From positions 60,709,898 through 60,773,897 of the forward strand of contig OX421493.1 in assembly GCA_949126835.1 (NCBI GenBank): DNA of 64,000 nucleotides, written 5' to 3'. Of the stretch, positions 25,976 through 36,942 are shown in pieces. Position 1 is the stretch's first letter. Each line of letters begins with the position of its first letter. A program made the translations under genes and the position numbers. Origin of the DNA: Anisus vortex. Lineage: Eukaryota; Mollusca; Gastropoda; Planorbidae. The notes under the pieces were generated by a model, which saw nothing but the letters and a program-made list of their open reading frames with translations, did no database searches and had not been told where the DNA came from.

Positions 25976-28900
25976 CAGCGACGTACTCAGGAGTAGCGCC
26001 GACGTACTCAGGAGTAGCGCCGACGTACTTAGGAGTAGCGCCGACGTACTCGGGAGTAGCGCCGACGTACTCAGGAGTAGCGCAGACGTACTCAGGAGTA
26101 GCGCCGACGTGCTCAGGAGTAGCGCCGACGTGCTCAGGAGTAGCGCCGATGTGCTCAGGAGTAGCGCCGACGTGCTCAGGAGTAGCGCCGATGTGCTCAG
26201 GAGTAGCGCCGACGTACTTATGAGTATCGCCGACGTACTCAGGAGTAGCGCCGACGTGCTCAGGAGTATCGCCGACGTGCTTAGGAGTAGTGCCGACGTG
26301 CTCAGGAATAGCGCCGACGTGCTCAGTAGTAGTGACGACGTGCTCAGGAGTAGCGCCGACGTACTCAGGAGTAGCAGCGACGTACTCAGGAGTTTCGCCG
26401 ACGTACTTAGGAGTAGCGCCGACGTACTCAGGAGTAGCGCCGACTTACTCAGGAGTAGCGCCGACGTACTCGGCAGTAACGTCGACGTACTCGGGAGTAG
26501 CGTCGACGTACTCGGGAGTAGCGTCGACGTACTCAGGAGTAGCAGCGACGTACTCAGTAGTATCCCCGACGTTCTCAGGAGTAGCGTTGACGTACTCAGG
26601 AGTAGCTTAGAAATACTCAGGATTAGCGCAGACGTACTCGGGAGTAGCGTCGACGTACTCGGGAGTAGCGCCGACGTGCTCAGGAGTAGCGCCGACAAGC
26701 TTAGGAGTAACGCCAACGTGCTCAGGAATAGCGCCGACGTGCTCAGGTGTAGCGACGACGTGCTCAGGAGTAGCGCCGACGTACTCAGGAGTAGCATCGA
26801 CGTACTCAGGAGTAGCGCCGACGTACTCAGGAGTAGCGCCGACGTGCTCAGGAGTAGCGCCCAGGTGCTCAGGAGTAGCGCCGACGTGCTCAGGAGTAAC
26901 GCCGACGTGCTCAGGAGTAGCGCCGACGTGCTCAGGAGTAGCGCCGACGTGCTCAGGAGTAGCGCCGACGTGCTCAGGAGTAGCGCCGACGTACTAAGGT
27001 GTAGCGCCGACGTACTCAGGAGTAGCGCCGACGTACTCATGAGTATCGCCGACGTACTCATGAGTAGCACCGACGTGCTCAGGAGTATCGCCGACGTGCT
27101 CAGGAGTAGCGCCGACGTGCTCAGGAATAGCGCCGACGTGCTCAGTAGTAGCGCCGACGTACTCAGGAGTAGCAGCGACGTACTCAGGAGTAGCAGCGAC
27201 GTACTCAGGAGTAGCGCCGACGAACTCAGGAGTAGCGCCGACGTACTCAGGAGTAGCGCCGACGTACAGTACTCGGGAGTAGCGCCGACGTACTCGGGAG
27301 TGGCGCCGACGTACTCGGGACTGGAACCGACGTACTCAGGACTGGCGCCGACGTACTCAGGAATGGCGCCGATGTAATCAGGAGTCGCGCCGACGTACTT
27401 AAGAGTAGCGCAGACGTACTCAGGTGTACCGCCGACGTAATCAGGAGTAGCAGCGACGTACTCAGGTGTAGCGCCGACGTACTCAGGAGTAGCGCCGACG
27501 TACTCAGGAGTAGCGACGACGTACTCGGGAGTAGCGCCGACGTACTCAGGAGTAGCGACGACGTACTCGGGAGTAGCGCCGACGTACTCGGGAGTAGCGT
27601 CGACGTACTCGGGAGTAGCGTCGACGTACTCAGGAGTAGCAGCGACGTACTCAGGAGTAGCAGCGACGTACTCAGGAGTTGCGCCGACGTACTCAGGAGT
27701 AGCGCCGACGTGCTCAGGAGTAGCGCCGACGTACTTATGAGTAGCGCCGACGTACTCAGGAGTAGCGTGGACGTCCTCAGGAGTAGCAGCGACGTACTCA
27801 GGAGTTGCGCCGACGTACTTAGGAGTAGCGCCGACGTACTCAGGAGTAGCGCCGACTTACTCAGGAGTAGCGCCGACGTACTCAGGAGTAGCGCCGACGT
27901 ACTCGGGAGTAGCGCCGACGTACTTGGGAGTAGCGTCGACGTACTCGGGAGTAGCGTCGACGTACTCAGGAGTAGCAGCGACGTACTCAGTAGTAGCCCC
28001 GACGTACTCAGGAGTAGCGCCGACGTACTCAGGAGTAGCTTAGAAATACTCAGGATTAGCGCAGACGTACTCAGGAGTAGCGCCGACGTACTCAGAAGTA
28101 GCGCAAACGTACTCAGGAGTAGCGCCGACGTACTCAGGAGTAGCGAAGACGTACTCAGGAGTAGCGCCGACGTGCTCAGCAGTAGCGCCGACGTGCTCAG
28201 GAGTAGCGCCGACAAGGTCAGGAGTAACGCCAACGTGCTCAGGAATAGCGCCGACGTGCTCAGGTGTAGCGACGACGTGCTCAGGAGTAGCGCCGACGTA
28301 CTCAGGAGTAGCAGCGACGTACTCAGGAGTAGCACCGACGTACTCAGGAGTAGCGCCGACGTAATAAGGAGTAGCGCCGACGTACTCAGGAGTAGCGCCG
28401 ACGTGCTCAGGAGTAGCGCCCAGGTGCTCAGGAGTAGCGCCGACGTGCTCAGGAGTAGCGCCGACGTACTCAGGTGTAGCACCGACGTACTCAGGAGTAG
28501 CGCCGACGTACTCATGAGTATCGCCGACGTACTCATGAGTAGCGCCGACGTGCTCAGGAGTATCGCCGACGTGCTCAGGAGTAGCGCCGACGTGCTCAGG
28601 AATAGCGCCGACGTGCTCAGTAGTAGCGCCGACGTACTCAGGAGTAGCAGCGACGTACTCAGGAGTAGCAGCGACGTACTCAGGAGTAGCGCCGACGAAC
28701 TCAGGAGTAGCGCCGACGTACTCAGGACTAGCGCCGACGTACAGTACTCGGGAGTAGCGCCGACGTACTCGGGAGTGGCGCCGACGTACTCAGGACTGGC
28801 GCCGACGTACTCAGGAGTAGCAGCGACGTACTCAGGAGTAGCAGCGACGTACTCAGGAGTAGCGCCGACGAACTCAGGAGTAGCGCCGACGTACTCAGGA

Positions 28901-31357
28901 GTAGCGCCGACGTACAGTACTCGGGAGTAGCGCCGACGTACTCGGGAGTGGCGCCGACGTACTCGGGACTGGCGCCGACGTACTCAGGACTGGCGCCGAC
29001 GTACTCAGGAATGGCGCCGATGTAATCAGGAGTCGCGCCGACGTACTTAAGAGTAGCGCAGACGTACTCAGGTGTACCGCCGACGTAATCAGGAGTAGCA
29101 GCGACGTACTCAGGTGTAGCGCCGACGTACTCAGGAGTAGCGCCGACGTACTCAGGAGTAGCGACGACGTACTCGGGAGTAGCGCCGACGTACTCAGGAG
29201 TAGCGACGACGTACTCGGGAGTAGCGCCGACGTACTCGGGAGTAGCGTCGACGTACTCGGGAGTAGCGTCGACGTACTCAGGAGTAGCAGCGACGTACTC
29301 AGGAGTAGCAGCGACGTACTCAGGAGTTGCGCCGACGTACTCAGGAGTAGCGCCGACGTGCTCAGGAGTAGCGCCGATGTGCTCAGGAGTAGCGCCGACG
29401 TACTTATGAGTAGCGCCGACGTACTCAGGAGTAGCGTGGACGTCCTCAGGAGTAGCAGCGACGTACTCAGGAGTAGCTTCGACGTACTCAGGAGTAGCGT
29501 GGACGTCCTCAGGAGTAGCAGCGACGTACTCAGGAGTTGCGCCGACGTACTTAGGAGTAGCGCCGACGTACTCAGGAGTAGCGCCGACTTACTCAGGAGT
29601 AGCGCCGACGTACTCAGGAGTAGCGCCGACGTACTCGGGAGTAGCGCCGACGTACTTGGGAGTAGCGTCGACGTACTCGGGAGTAGCGTCGACGTACTCA
29701 GGAGTAGCAGCGACGTACTCAGTAGTAGCCCCGACGTACTCAGGAGTAGCGCCGACGTACTCAGGAGTAGCTTAGAAATACTCAGGAGTAGCTTAGAAAT
29801 ACTCAGGAGTAGCTTAGAAATACTCAGGAGTAGTGCCGACGTGCTCAGCAGTAGCGCCGACGTGCTCAGGAGTAGCGCCGACAAGGTCAGGAGTAACGCC
29901 AACGTGCTCAGGAATAGCGCCGACGTGCTCAAGTGTAGCGACGACGTGCTCAGGAGTAGCGCCGACGTACTCAGGAGTAGCAGCGACGTACTCAGGAGTA
30001 GCGCCGACGTACTCAGGAGTAGCGCCGACGTAATAAGGAGTAGCGCCGACGTACTCAGGAGTAGCGCCGACGTGCTCAGGAGTAGCGCCGACGTGCTCAG
30101 GAGTAGCGCCCAGGTGCTCAGGAGTAGCGCCGACGTGCTCAGGAGTAGCGCCGACGTACTCAGGAATAGCGCCGACGTGCTCAGTAGTAGCGCCGACGTA
30201 CTCAGGAGTAGCAGCGACGTACTCAGGAGTAGCAGCGACGTACTCAGGAGTAGCGCCGACGAACTCAGGAGTAGCGCCGACGTACTCAGGACTAGCGCCG
30301 ACGTACAGTACTCGGGAGTAGCGCCGACGTACTAGGGAGTGGCGCCGACGTACTCAGGACTGGCGCCGACGTACTCAGGACTGGCGCCGACGTACTCAGG
30401 AGTGGCGCCGATGTATTCAGGAGTGGCGCCGATGTATTCAGGAGTCGCGCCGACGTACTTAGGAGTAGCGCAGACGTACTCAGGAGTACCGCCGACGTTC
30501 TCAGGAGTAGCGCCTACGTACTCAGGAGTAGCGCCGACGTACTCGGGAGTAGCGCCGACGTACTCGAGAGTAGCGCCGACGTGCTCAGGAGTAGCGCCGA
30601 CGTGGTCAGCAGAGTAGCGCCGACGTGCTCAGTAGTAGCGCCGACGTGCTCAGGAGTAGCGCCGACGTACTCAGGAGTAGCGAAGACGTACTTAGGAGTA
30701 GCGCCGACGTGCTCAGGAGTAGCGCCGACGTGCTCAGGAGTAGCGCCGACAAGCTCAGGAGTAACGCCGACGTGCTCAAGAATAGCGCCGACGTGCTCAG
30801 GTGTAGCGACGACGTGCTCAGGAGTAGCGCCGACGTGCTCAGGAGTAGCAGCGACGTACTCAGGAGTAGCGCCGACGTGCTCAGTAGTAGCGCCGACGTG
30901 CTCAGGAGTAGTGCCAACGTACTCAGGAGTAGCAGCGACGTACTCAGGAGTAGCAGCGACATACTCAGGAGTAGCGCCGACGTACTCGGGAGTAGCACCG
31001 ACGTACTTGGGAGTAGCAGCGACGCGCTCAGGAGTAGCGCCCAGGTGCTCAGGAGTAGCGCCGACGTGCTCAGGAGTAGCGCCGGCGTGCTCAGGAGTAG
31101 CGCCGACGTGCTCAGGAGTAGCGCCGACGTGCTCAGTAGTAGCGCCGACGTGCTCAGGAGTAGCGCCAACGTACTCAGGAGTAGCAGCGACGTACTCACT
31201 AGTAGCAGCGACATACTCAGGAGTAGCGCCGACGTACTCAGGAGTAGCGCCGACGTACTCGGGAGTAGCGCCGACGTACTCGGGAGTAGCAGCGACGTAC
31301 TCAGGAGTAGCGCCGATGTACTCAGGAGTAGCGCAGACGTACTCAGGAGTAGCGCAG
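25963..31357 (-). repeat. Subtelomeric 21-bp minisatellite, array B (inverted orientation)
   Basis: Tandem array with + strand monomer GTACTCAGGAG followed by TAGCGCCGAC (21 bp), about 257 copies. Variants include GTGCTCAGG, AGCAGCGAC and an AT-richer type, AGCTTAGAAATAC, at about 26606, 28038, 29770, 29794 and 29812. Higher-order structure is present: a CGTACAGTACTCGGG variant, which adds 5 bp, occurs at 27264, about 28738, 28912 and 30303. The 27264-28912 spacing is 78 monomers plus two such insertions; the 28912-30303 spacing is 66 monomers plus one. The array ends at ...GTAGCGCAG near 31357, where unique sequence begins. Confidence 0.97.
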
Positions 31358-31600
31358 TTTCAAGTGTCTGGGCAAGGTCACTGCCACAGCCTCACAGGCT
31401 ACTGCCACATGGACATGCTGATACCCAGACAAGTCTTATGGTGTTCATTTAGAATTTCCTTCTTTCTTTCATTGTACTGGACATGATTGACTTCACTGTG
31501 AGCATTTACTCTGTACAGGCATACTACACTTCAGGTAGTTTGTGGTAAAATGATCAGCAAGTATCTTATCCACTCTTATAGGGTTGCATTAATTTTTTAT
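31358..31600. other. Unique spacer after minisatellite, nothing recognised
   Basis: The sequence turns abruptly from the GC-rich array to ordinary non-repetitive DNA. I see no convincing open frame, RNA gene or transposon end here. The right limit is the first TIR of the element at 31601. Confidence 0.6.
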
Positions 31601-32053
31601 TACTCCCTTTATTTTAATTTTGCATTTTCTGTCTATCTGATTGCAATCATGCGTGCGTCGTGGGAGCAAGAATTGGCTTCGACAGCAGACTTGTGGCGCC
31701 TAACAATACATCCTTTCAAATTTTCAGTTAAAACAACTTAATAATACTACACTTATGACAATATTCATTCTTAAAAGGAAAGTATAAGAAAAATTTTGAT
31801 TTCGCGTTAAAAATGCCTGTGCAACTTTTTATAGTTTTTCGGCGCAAAGCTAGAAAAAAAAAGTATGCGCTAAGATTATTTTTAGAACAATTCATACGGA
31901 GTAAGGAGATATTTTTGAGATTTGCGACACGATATTTTTCTGTACGTTTCATTTGCAGTAGTCAATCAATTATTTAATTACATGATGGTAAACTTAGTTT
32001 TCAAATAAAGGGAGTAGGCTATAATGAAAACTTCGTTTTTATGGTTTTCTTGT
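31601..32053. mobile_element. MITE-like TIR element, tandem unit 1
   Basis: Begins TACTCCCTTTATTT (31601) and has the exact reverse complement AAATAAAGGGAGTA at 32003-32016, a perfect 14-bp terminal inverted repeat. No transposase frame is present. The TIR element is followed by a tail of about 36 bp (TATAATGAAAACTTCG onward) that also follows the other two copies, so what is tandemly repeated is element plus tail. Compared with unit 2 it lacks about 40 bp of internal sequence around 31680. The superfamily cannot be assigned; no clear target-site duplication is visible. Confidence 0.7.
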
Positions 32054-32535
32054 TACTCCCTTTATTTTAAGTTGCATTTTCTGTCTGTCTGTCTGATTGC
32101 AATGGTGCAAGAATTGGCTTCGATTTTTCGACCACTACCCGTGGTCCTATCAAGCTGAAATTTGGACAGCAGACTTGCCCCGACTAACCATACATCCTAT
32201 CAAATTTTCAGTTAAAACAACTTAATAATACTACACTTATGACAATATTCATTTCTTAAAAGGAAAGTATAAGAAAAATTTTGGTTTCACTTTAAAAATG
32301 ACTGTGCAACTTTTTATAGTTTTTCGGCGCAAAGCTAGAAAAAAATATTATGCACTACGATTATTTTTAGAACAATTCATACGGAGTAAGGAGATATCTT
32401 TGATATTTGCGACACAGATATTTTTTCTGTACGTATCATTTGCAGTAGTCAATCAATTATTTAATTACATGATGGTAAACTTAGTTTGCAAATAAAGGGA
32501 GTATAATAAAAACTTCGTTTTTACGGTTTTCTTGT
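32054..32535. mobile_element. MITE-like TIR element, tandem unit 2
   Basis: Starts TACTCCCTTTATTT at 32054, directly after the tail of unit 1, and ends AAATAAAGGGAGTA at 32490-32503, again a perfect 14-bp TIR, followed by the shared tail to about 32535. It carries the internal stretch missing from unit 1, with a short CTGT repeat near 32081. No coding capacity is seen; the 65-codon open frame at 32298-32495 lies inside the element and looks accidental. Confidence 0.7.
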
Positions 32536-32703
32536 TAGAACAATTCATACGGAGTAAGGAGATATTTTTGAGATTTGCGACACAGATATTTTTCTGTACG
32601 TTTCATTTGCAGTAGTCAATCAATTATTTAATTACATGATGGTAAACTTAGTTTTCAAATAAAAGGAGTATAATGAGAACTTCGTTTTTATGGTTTTCTT
32701 GTT
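32536..32703. mobile_element. MITE-like TIR element, tandem unit 3 (5'-truncated)
   Basis: Only the right part of the unit remains: it starts at AGAACAATTCATACGGAG, ends with a one-mismatch right TIR (AAATAAAAGGAGTA, 32657-32670) and has the shared tail. Its position right after unit 2 supports local duplication by unequal exchange rather than three independent insertions. Confidence 0.65.
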
Positions 32704-32985
32704 AATAGTAATTCCAAGAGTTGAATATTTTAAGTACCGGTAAATAATCATATTATATTTATATTGAAAAAAAAAGCAAAACACTTCATTTTTTTGTATT
32801 TTCATTGTATACTGGGTATTGCTGTTTATGTGAGCATAAGTCAGTTTAAATTATTATCTTACAACTATTACAAGGCAGCTTTCTAAACTACAGTAAACAG
32901 AGGCACATAAGATTAAGAACTGTGCTAATTAAGATTTACTACGGTATCTCTTCTAGCGGACTGACTCAGTAATGAATGGATATGT
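32704..32985. other. AT-rich spacer, nothing recognised
   Basis: No open frame, RNA or repeat that I can support lies between the tandem TIR units and the hAT element. Confidence 0.5.
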
Positions 32986-33867
32986 CAGTGGTTTCCAACC
33001 TGTGGGTCGTGACCCTTAGGGGGTCGAATGACAATTTCAGGGGGGGGAGGTCGCCTAAGACCTTTTAAAAACACATAATTTCGCTGGTCCTAGGAACCGA
33101 GACACCGCCCATCTATCCGTCTCCAGGCAGCTACTTTGTTGAAAGCAGCAGTATTGACAGTGGCAGGGTTGTTACCACAATGTACTTATGCGAGCCAGCC
33201 ATATGTGTAGAGTGCAGATGCTTTGTTTAAAGCAGCAGTATTGGCAGTAAAACAACACTTCATGAATATATTGGAACTCAGGGTGAATGCTATTCAGTCT
33301 ATTATTCGGTGAGGCCGGCTGGTCTAGCGGTTGGCACACCAGACTGTCAACCAAAAACCAACGGACAGGTCGCGGGTTCTATCCCTGCCACCGGCGGATC
33401 CCTGTCACCCTGCAGGCGTTTTGGGCCTGTAAACGTATTTGCGCCAGCAGGCAGCACTATGTTTACAGCAGCGCATAGAAATGTTCCCAACGGGAACGGG
33501 ATATGTGCTATATAAGTCTCATATTTATTTATTTATTATTTTTTATTTTTAGCTGTTGATGTGAATACTGCCCTTCCAGTTGTGATATGTGATACTAATA
33601 GATAAGTAAAAAAAGAAAAAAAACATCAGGAATCGTTAATCCTTAATTAGAAATTAATATTTTACAATATATAATTAGATAGTGTTTTTGTGTTTAATCA
33701 CTTTGCTTTAATATGTAACAATGAAAATACATCTTGCATGTCACACTACATAACAGTAGCAAATTATAGTTATAAGGTAGGGACAATCATAATTATATGG
33801 TTGGGGTCGCCACAAGATGAGGAGCTGTAGTAAGGGGTCACTGCATTATAAAGGTTGGGAACCACTG
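32986..33867. mobile_element. Non-autonomous hAT-type transposon with nested SINE
   Basis: The left end reads CAGTGGTTTCCAACC and the right end GGTTGGGAACCACTG; as inverted repeats they match at 14 of 15 positions. The CAGNGG start is typical of hAT elements. The flanking 8-mers are GGATATGT (32978-32985) and GGATAGGT (33868-33875), an 8-bp target-site duplication with one mismatch, the hAT length. Inside the ends are the GTGGGTCGTGACCC and GGGGTCGCCAC stretches common in hAT MITEs. There is no transposase frame. A tRNA-derived SINE sits inside (33314-33545), so the hAT insertion predates it. Confidence 0.85.
33314..33545 (+). mobile_element. tRNA-derived SINE nested in the hAT element
   Basis: GCCGGCTGGTCTAGCGGTTG resembles a tRNA 5' half with a pol III A box (TGGTCTAGCGGTTGG). 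GGTTCTATCC about 50 nt later resembles a B box, and CCGGC closes part of an acceptor stem. The anticodon arm region (ACTGTCAA) is reminiscent of tRNA-Asp, but the stem after it does not pair properly, so this is a tRNA-related head and not a functional tRNA. A non-tRNA body follows and ends in a TATTTATTTATTATT tail. Its family cannot be named without a database. Confidence 0.6.
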
Positions 33868-33927
33868 GGATAGGTGATAATATGTCACTAGCTGCCTTGT
33901 ACCCCTACACCTTGACTAAGTTGACTC

Positions 33928-33957
33928 CAGCCCTCAGCAGCCCTCAGCAGCCCTCAG
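33928..33957. repeat. Short tandem repeat CCCTCAGCAG x3
   Basis: Three adjacent 10-bp copies of CCCTCAGCAG (the last ends CCCTCAGGCA). No function is implied. Confidence 0.7.
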
Positions 33958-34216
33958 GCATTTTGTTCACTTTTGTATATATTTCTGTCCTAAAAGTAAA
34001 AGAGTAAGCGACACACCTCAAAGGTCTGACATTAATCAGCTCTTACAAAAAGCAACAAATAAGTTAGACAGTAGTAAATAAACAATTTAATGTACCACAG
34101 CCATCAGCCATACATCAACATATTTTAATAATTGAATCCAGTAACATTCAATCAATCACATTTAAACATTTCATTGAATTCACAGTTGAATAATTTGTTT
34201 CTCTCAATCTAAATCT

Positions 34217-34252
34217 TCAGTTTTTTTGCATTTCCTTCTTCTTTTCAAAAAC
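34217..34252 (-). CDS. Candidate last coding exon of an unidentified minus-strand gene
   Basis: On the minus strand the acceptor TTTGAATGTTTCAG lies at 34253 onward. It is followed by an exon reading 11 codons (VFEKKKEMQKN) and a TGA at 34217-34219. It joins in frame (phase 0) to the donor of the exon at 35143-35320 across an 890-bp intron. A possible ATTAAA poly(A) signal occurs further downstream near 34125. The peptide is too short and charged to identify. The exon is inferred only because splice phase, frame and composition agree with the upstream exon. Confidence 0.5.
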   Translation of the reverse strand, partial: VFEKKKEMQKN

Positions 34253-35142
34253 CTGAAACATTCAAATTGTTTCAATTATAAACAGATTTAATGAAAACTG
34301 CAAAAACTTAACACTAATAACACTAAACATTTTGTCCAATGGTTAATTTCATCCCCACCATTAGAGACTAGAGACTATGAATAGATTGTATTACTTTGAA
34401 TGACTCGCTTTGAGTATAACAAAACAAATGGGAAACTAATTTATAAATTCATACTGTCAATATAAACTAATAATATTTTAATTGAATATTCAATATGCTC
34501 TCACTCACTCACTCACTAATAGTAAAGGTCACACCTTTAGTTTAGGATTATTGAAATTATAGGGTTAGGCTTTTTAATATAAAATGTCTAAGAATTCATT
34601 TTTTTTAAAACCTAACAGTTACTAAATATTCACCTTATTTATTTGAAAACATTAGTTTGCAGTCATGCATAATGCAAACATAAACAAAAAAGGCTGTATT
34701 TCATTTGTTTTTATTTACCAATTAACAAGTGTAGCTATCTTAAGCTATATAATATAAATTGCTGACTCTTCCCAGATTGTATTTTGCAATCAATATGAAA
34801 AATGCTGCTCTAGGCTTATGCTACCCTAGGACAATATAATATAAATATTTTTTTTTTTTAAATGACAACGCAAACACAGATACGGATGACAGTTGCAACC
34901 TTATGAAAGAGTAGTGATGTTTTCAAATTATTTAAAACTGTCCATTGAATAGGTCGCAAAACTTTTGGTAAAAAGGTGCGACATATAAGTAGTATAAACT
35001 GTAAACTGTATATATAAACTATATACCTATCTATAGATATATACATTCCATAGTAGATATTATATGGAAACAGGCTTTTTCAATAACCTAAAACAATTCT
35101 ATGTTTCAGAAGTAATTTTAAAAACACTAAGGTTATGGTTAC
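34253..35142 (-). other. Inferred intron of the minus-strand gene
   Basis: An 890-bp AT-rich stretch beginning GTAACC and ending TTTCAG on the minus strand. It contains a short TCAC microsatellite near 34500 and nothing else recognisable. Confidence 0.45.
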
Positions 35143-35320
35143 CTCAACTTTAGGCTCTTGCTGGGTTTCTTCTTCATCAGTCTTTCTTCTTTTGTTTCTT
35201 TTTCTTCTATTATTCTGTGGCGGTGTGGCAGATTGTGATTTACTTAAAGACTCCTTTCGGTCAGCATTACTACCTGACTCGTCCTCACACTGACGTTTGC
35301 TATGAACTTTCTGTGGTGTG
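35143..35320 (-). CDS. Candidate internal exon, Lys/Arg-rich nuclear-type protein
   Basis: Minus-strand exon of 178 nt bounded by a good acceptor (ATATTTTCAG before 35320) and a donor (GTTGAG then GTAACC at 35142). The first base completes a codon from the previous exon and 59 codons follow without a stop, ending in phase 0. The encoded stretch starts TPQKVHSKRQCEDE, is Ser/Gln/Glu rich, and contains the basic cluster RRKRNKRRK followed by TDEEETQQEP. This looks like a nuclear localisation signal beside an acidic tail. No family is recognised. The upstream exon is not found: a GTGAGT donor at 36121-36127 exists, but the phase needed meets an in-frame TAA, so it could only be 5' UTR or chance. 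Confidence 0.55.
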
Positions 35321-36258
35321 CTGAAAATATTTTAAAAACAGAACATTGTTTTGTAAATAGCTAAACGCTACAGAGTTCAGAGTGTACATAATAAATAAAT
35401 ATTGGGTTAATACATAATGGCTGGGGGAAATAATGAGAAAGTAGATGCAAAAAAGCAATCAAGGGACATGTACAATATACAAAAATTCTTTTGCATAAAG
35501 CAATAAGTTTGATATTTTAAAAAGGTGATTATTCCCTTCTGACTTTAACAATACATTGGTTTGCTTTGTAAACATCTATTGGTAATGAAATAAATTTTAA
35601 TCCCCAACAAATTTGAGTACAACCAGTAAAGTAGCACACAGACATTGTTTCGAATAAAATGATCGAATAATGACGAATAAGAACGGAAATGTTTTTGCAC
35701 GTGACCTTTTTAACCTTTTATGCATGCATACACGTTAAGACTTGTCCATACTACTATATTAGTTGTATAGTCTATAGTAGGCTATCTATAGTAGGCCTAT
35801 ACCTAGTATTATAACTATAACTATAGTTGACTATAGACACTATTATACTATGTCACTATTTATTATATATAACCATGTCAATGTCGTCTATAGTATAAGT
35901 GTCTTAGGAAGAGCGGCAGAAAATTGAAAATTAAAAAAAATAGAACCAATTACACTAAAGTATAGCCTAATATAAATACTATAAGTAGGCTTACTGACAG
36001 AACTATAATTAAATAGTCTATATACTTTTATATTTATAAAAATTTTATTAGCCTCTCGATATTACTCGATAATAGTTCATTTGTTTGGTGGGAAACTAAA
36101 CTCGGAAGTTCCAATTTTGGCACTCACCTATATATATATCTCCTTTGCTTTGTTTACATAGTTCTTGACAACTCAAATAGATAAGTGATAATGAAAAATA
36201 AATAGGCCTATTAGAAATGTTATTTTCAATCAAAGCGACTTTAGATAATCACACTAAA
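35321..36258. other. AT-rich region upstream of the minus-strand exons
   Basis: It contains a run of CTATAG-rich sequence at 35750-35880. No exon with good splice sites and coding content could be supported on either strand. Confidence 0.4.
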
Positions 36259-36426
36259 ATGGCAGCTGTAGATGCCGAAAATGGGGGATTGACCACAATA
36301 TACAATAAATTTCGCTTTTCTGTTACATTTGTTATGTTATTAATGACTCTACAATGGAAAAAAAAAGTTTCTAAATGCACCAAATTATCAACTCGGACAT
36401 TTCCCACTTGGTTAATCTTATCTTAA
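36259..36426 (+). CDS. Weak candidate short ORF or first exon, unidentified
   Basis: An ATG in good context (AAAATGGC, A at -3 and G at +4) opens a 55-codon frame beginning MAAVDAENGGLTT and ending at a TAA near 36424. The first 13 residues look like a genuine start. The rest (lysine run, then hydrophobic stretches) looks like translated AT-rich DNA, so if real it is probably a first exon whose donor I cannot place. It lies divergent to the minus-strand exons at 34217-35320, which would allow a shared promoter, but nothing proves this. Confidence 0.15.
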   Translation: MAAVDAENGGLTTIYNKFRFSVTFVMLLMTLQWKKKVSKCTKLSTRTFPTWLILS

Positions 36427-36831
36427 ATTTAGGAATGTCTATAATCTGTCACATCGTTTTAAGTGATGTGGAACATGCATACTATGTTCATTTTGCATAT
36501 TATCATTATACACTCCAAACATACGGTTTTCATTCTTTCTACATAATTAAGATATATAATATAAGCTTCGTTTGCCTTTGCCTTTGTGTTTCCATTCATT
36601 CATTATATTTACAAGAGTGTTCTGTTGTTTAGAAAACTACTGTTGCCTTCAATTATTTTTTAAAGCCATTTTCGGTCGCCTTTAATTTTACGGAGTGTCT
36701 GCGCGTCCGGCGACCGGACGTATAGCGCGGGAGATATACGTCCGGCGACCCAAGTCACGTGACTGACCATGAGCATAATCGTTTATTCTTGTTTGAGTTG
36801 CTTAATTACTATTTATTGTATTAAATAACCA

Positions 36832-36907
36832 AGGTATCGTGGCTTAATGGTCAGTAGCGTGTTCTGGCAACCGGAGTCTCGCAGGTTCGAATCCAGCTAT
36901 CTCCACC
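36832..36907 (+). repeat. tRNA-like block (A and B boxes) inside TIR element 1
   Basis: GTGGCTTAATGGTCAGTAGC resembles a pol III A box and D arm, GGTTCGAATCC is a near-consensus B box, and a long T run (pol III terminator) follows. The acceptor stem does not pair and the anticodon loop lacks the normal pattern, so it is tRNA-derived rather than a working tRNA gene. The same block, with about the same downstream text (ATTCAA...AGTACAATG), recurs at 47101-47174 in the second TIR element, so it belongs to the element family. Confidence 0.65.
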
Positions 36908-36942
36908 TTTTTTTTTTTTTTTTTATTCAAATACAGTACAAT

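Noticed and set aside
1..31357. CRISPR array
   Set aside because: The repeat is contiguous with no unique spacers, and the context is an animal chromosome end.
4..31486. Long open frames (up to 676 codons) of seven-residue repeats across the minisatellite arrays
   Set aside because: They follow from a 21-nt repeat lacking stops. They occur on both strands and in several frames, lack proper starts or introns, and end at random single-base changes.
31550..32495. Small frames in the tandem TIR units
   Set aside because: They lie wholly within non-coding MITE-like repeats and are not preserved between copies.
33314..33400. Functional tRNA gene
   Set aside because: A and B boxes are present but the acceptor and anticodon stems do not pair; it is better explained as a tRNA-derived SINE head.
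36121..36260. First coding exon of the minus-strand gene ending at the GTGAGT donor (36127)
   Set aside because: In the phase required by the exon at 35320 there is an in-frame TAA close to the donor and no ATG after it. It could at most be untranslated.
36832..36907. Functional tRNA gene
   Set aside because: No acceptor stem and a wrong anticodon loop. The same block recurs in another TIR element, so it is part of a mobile element.
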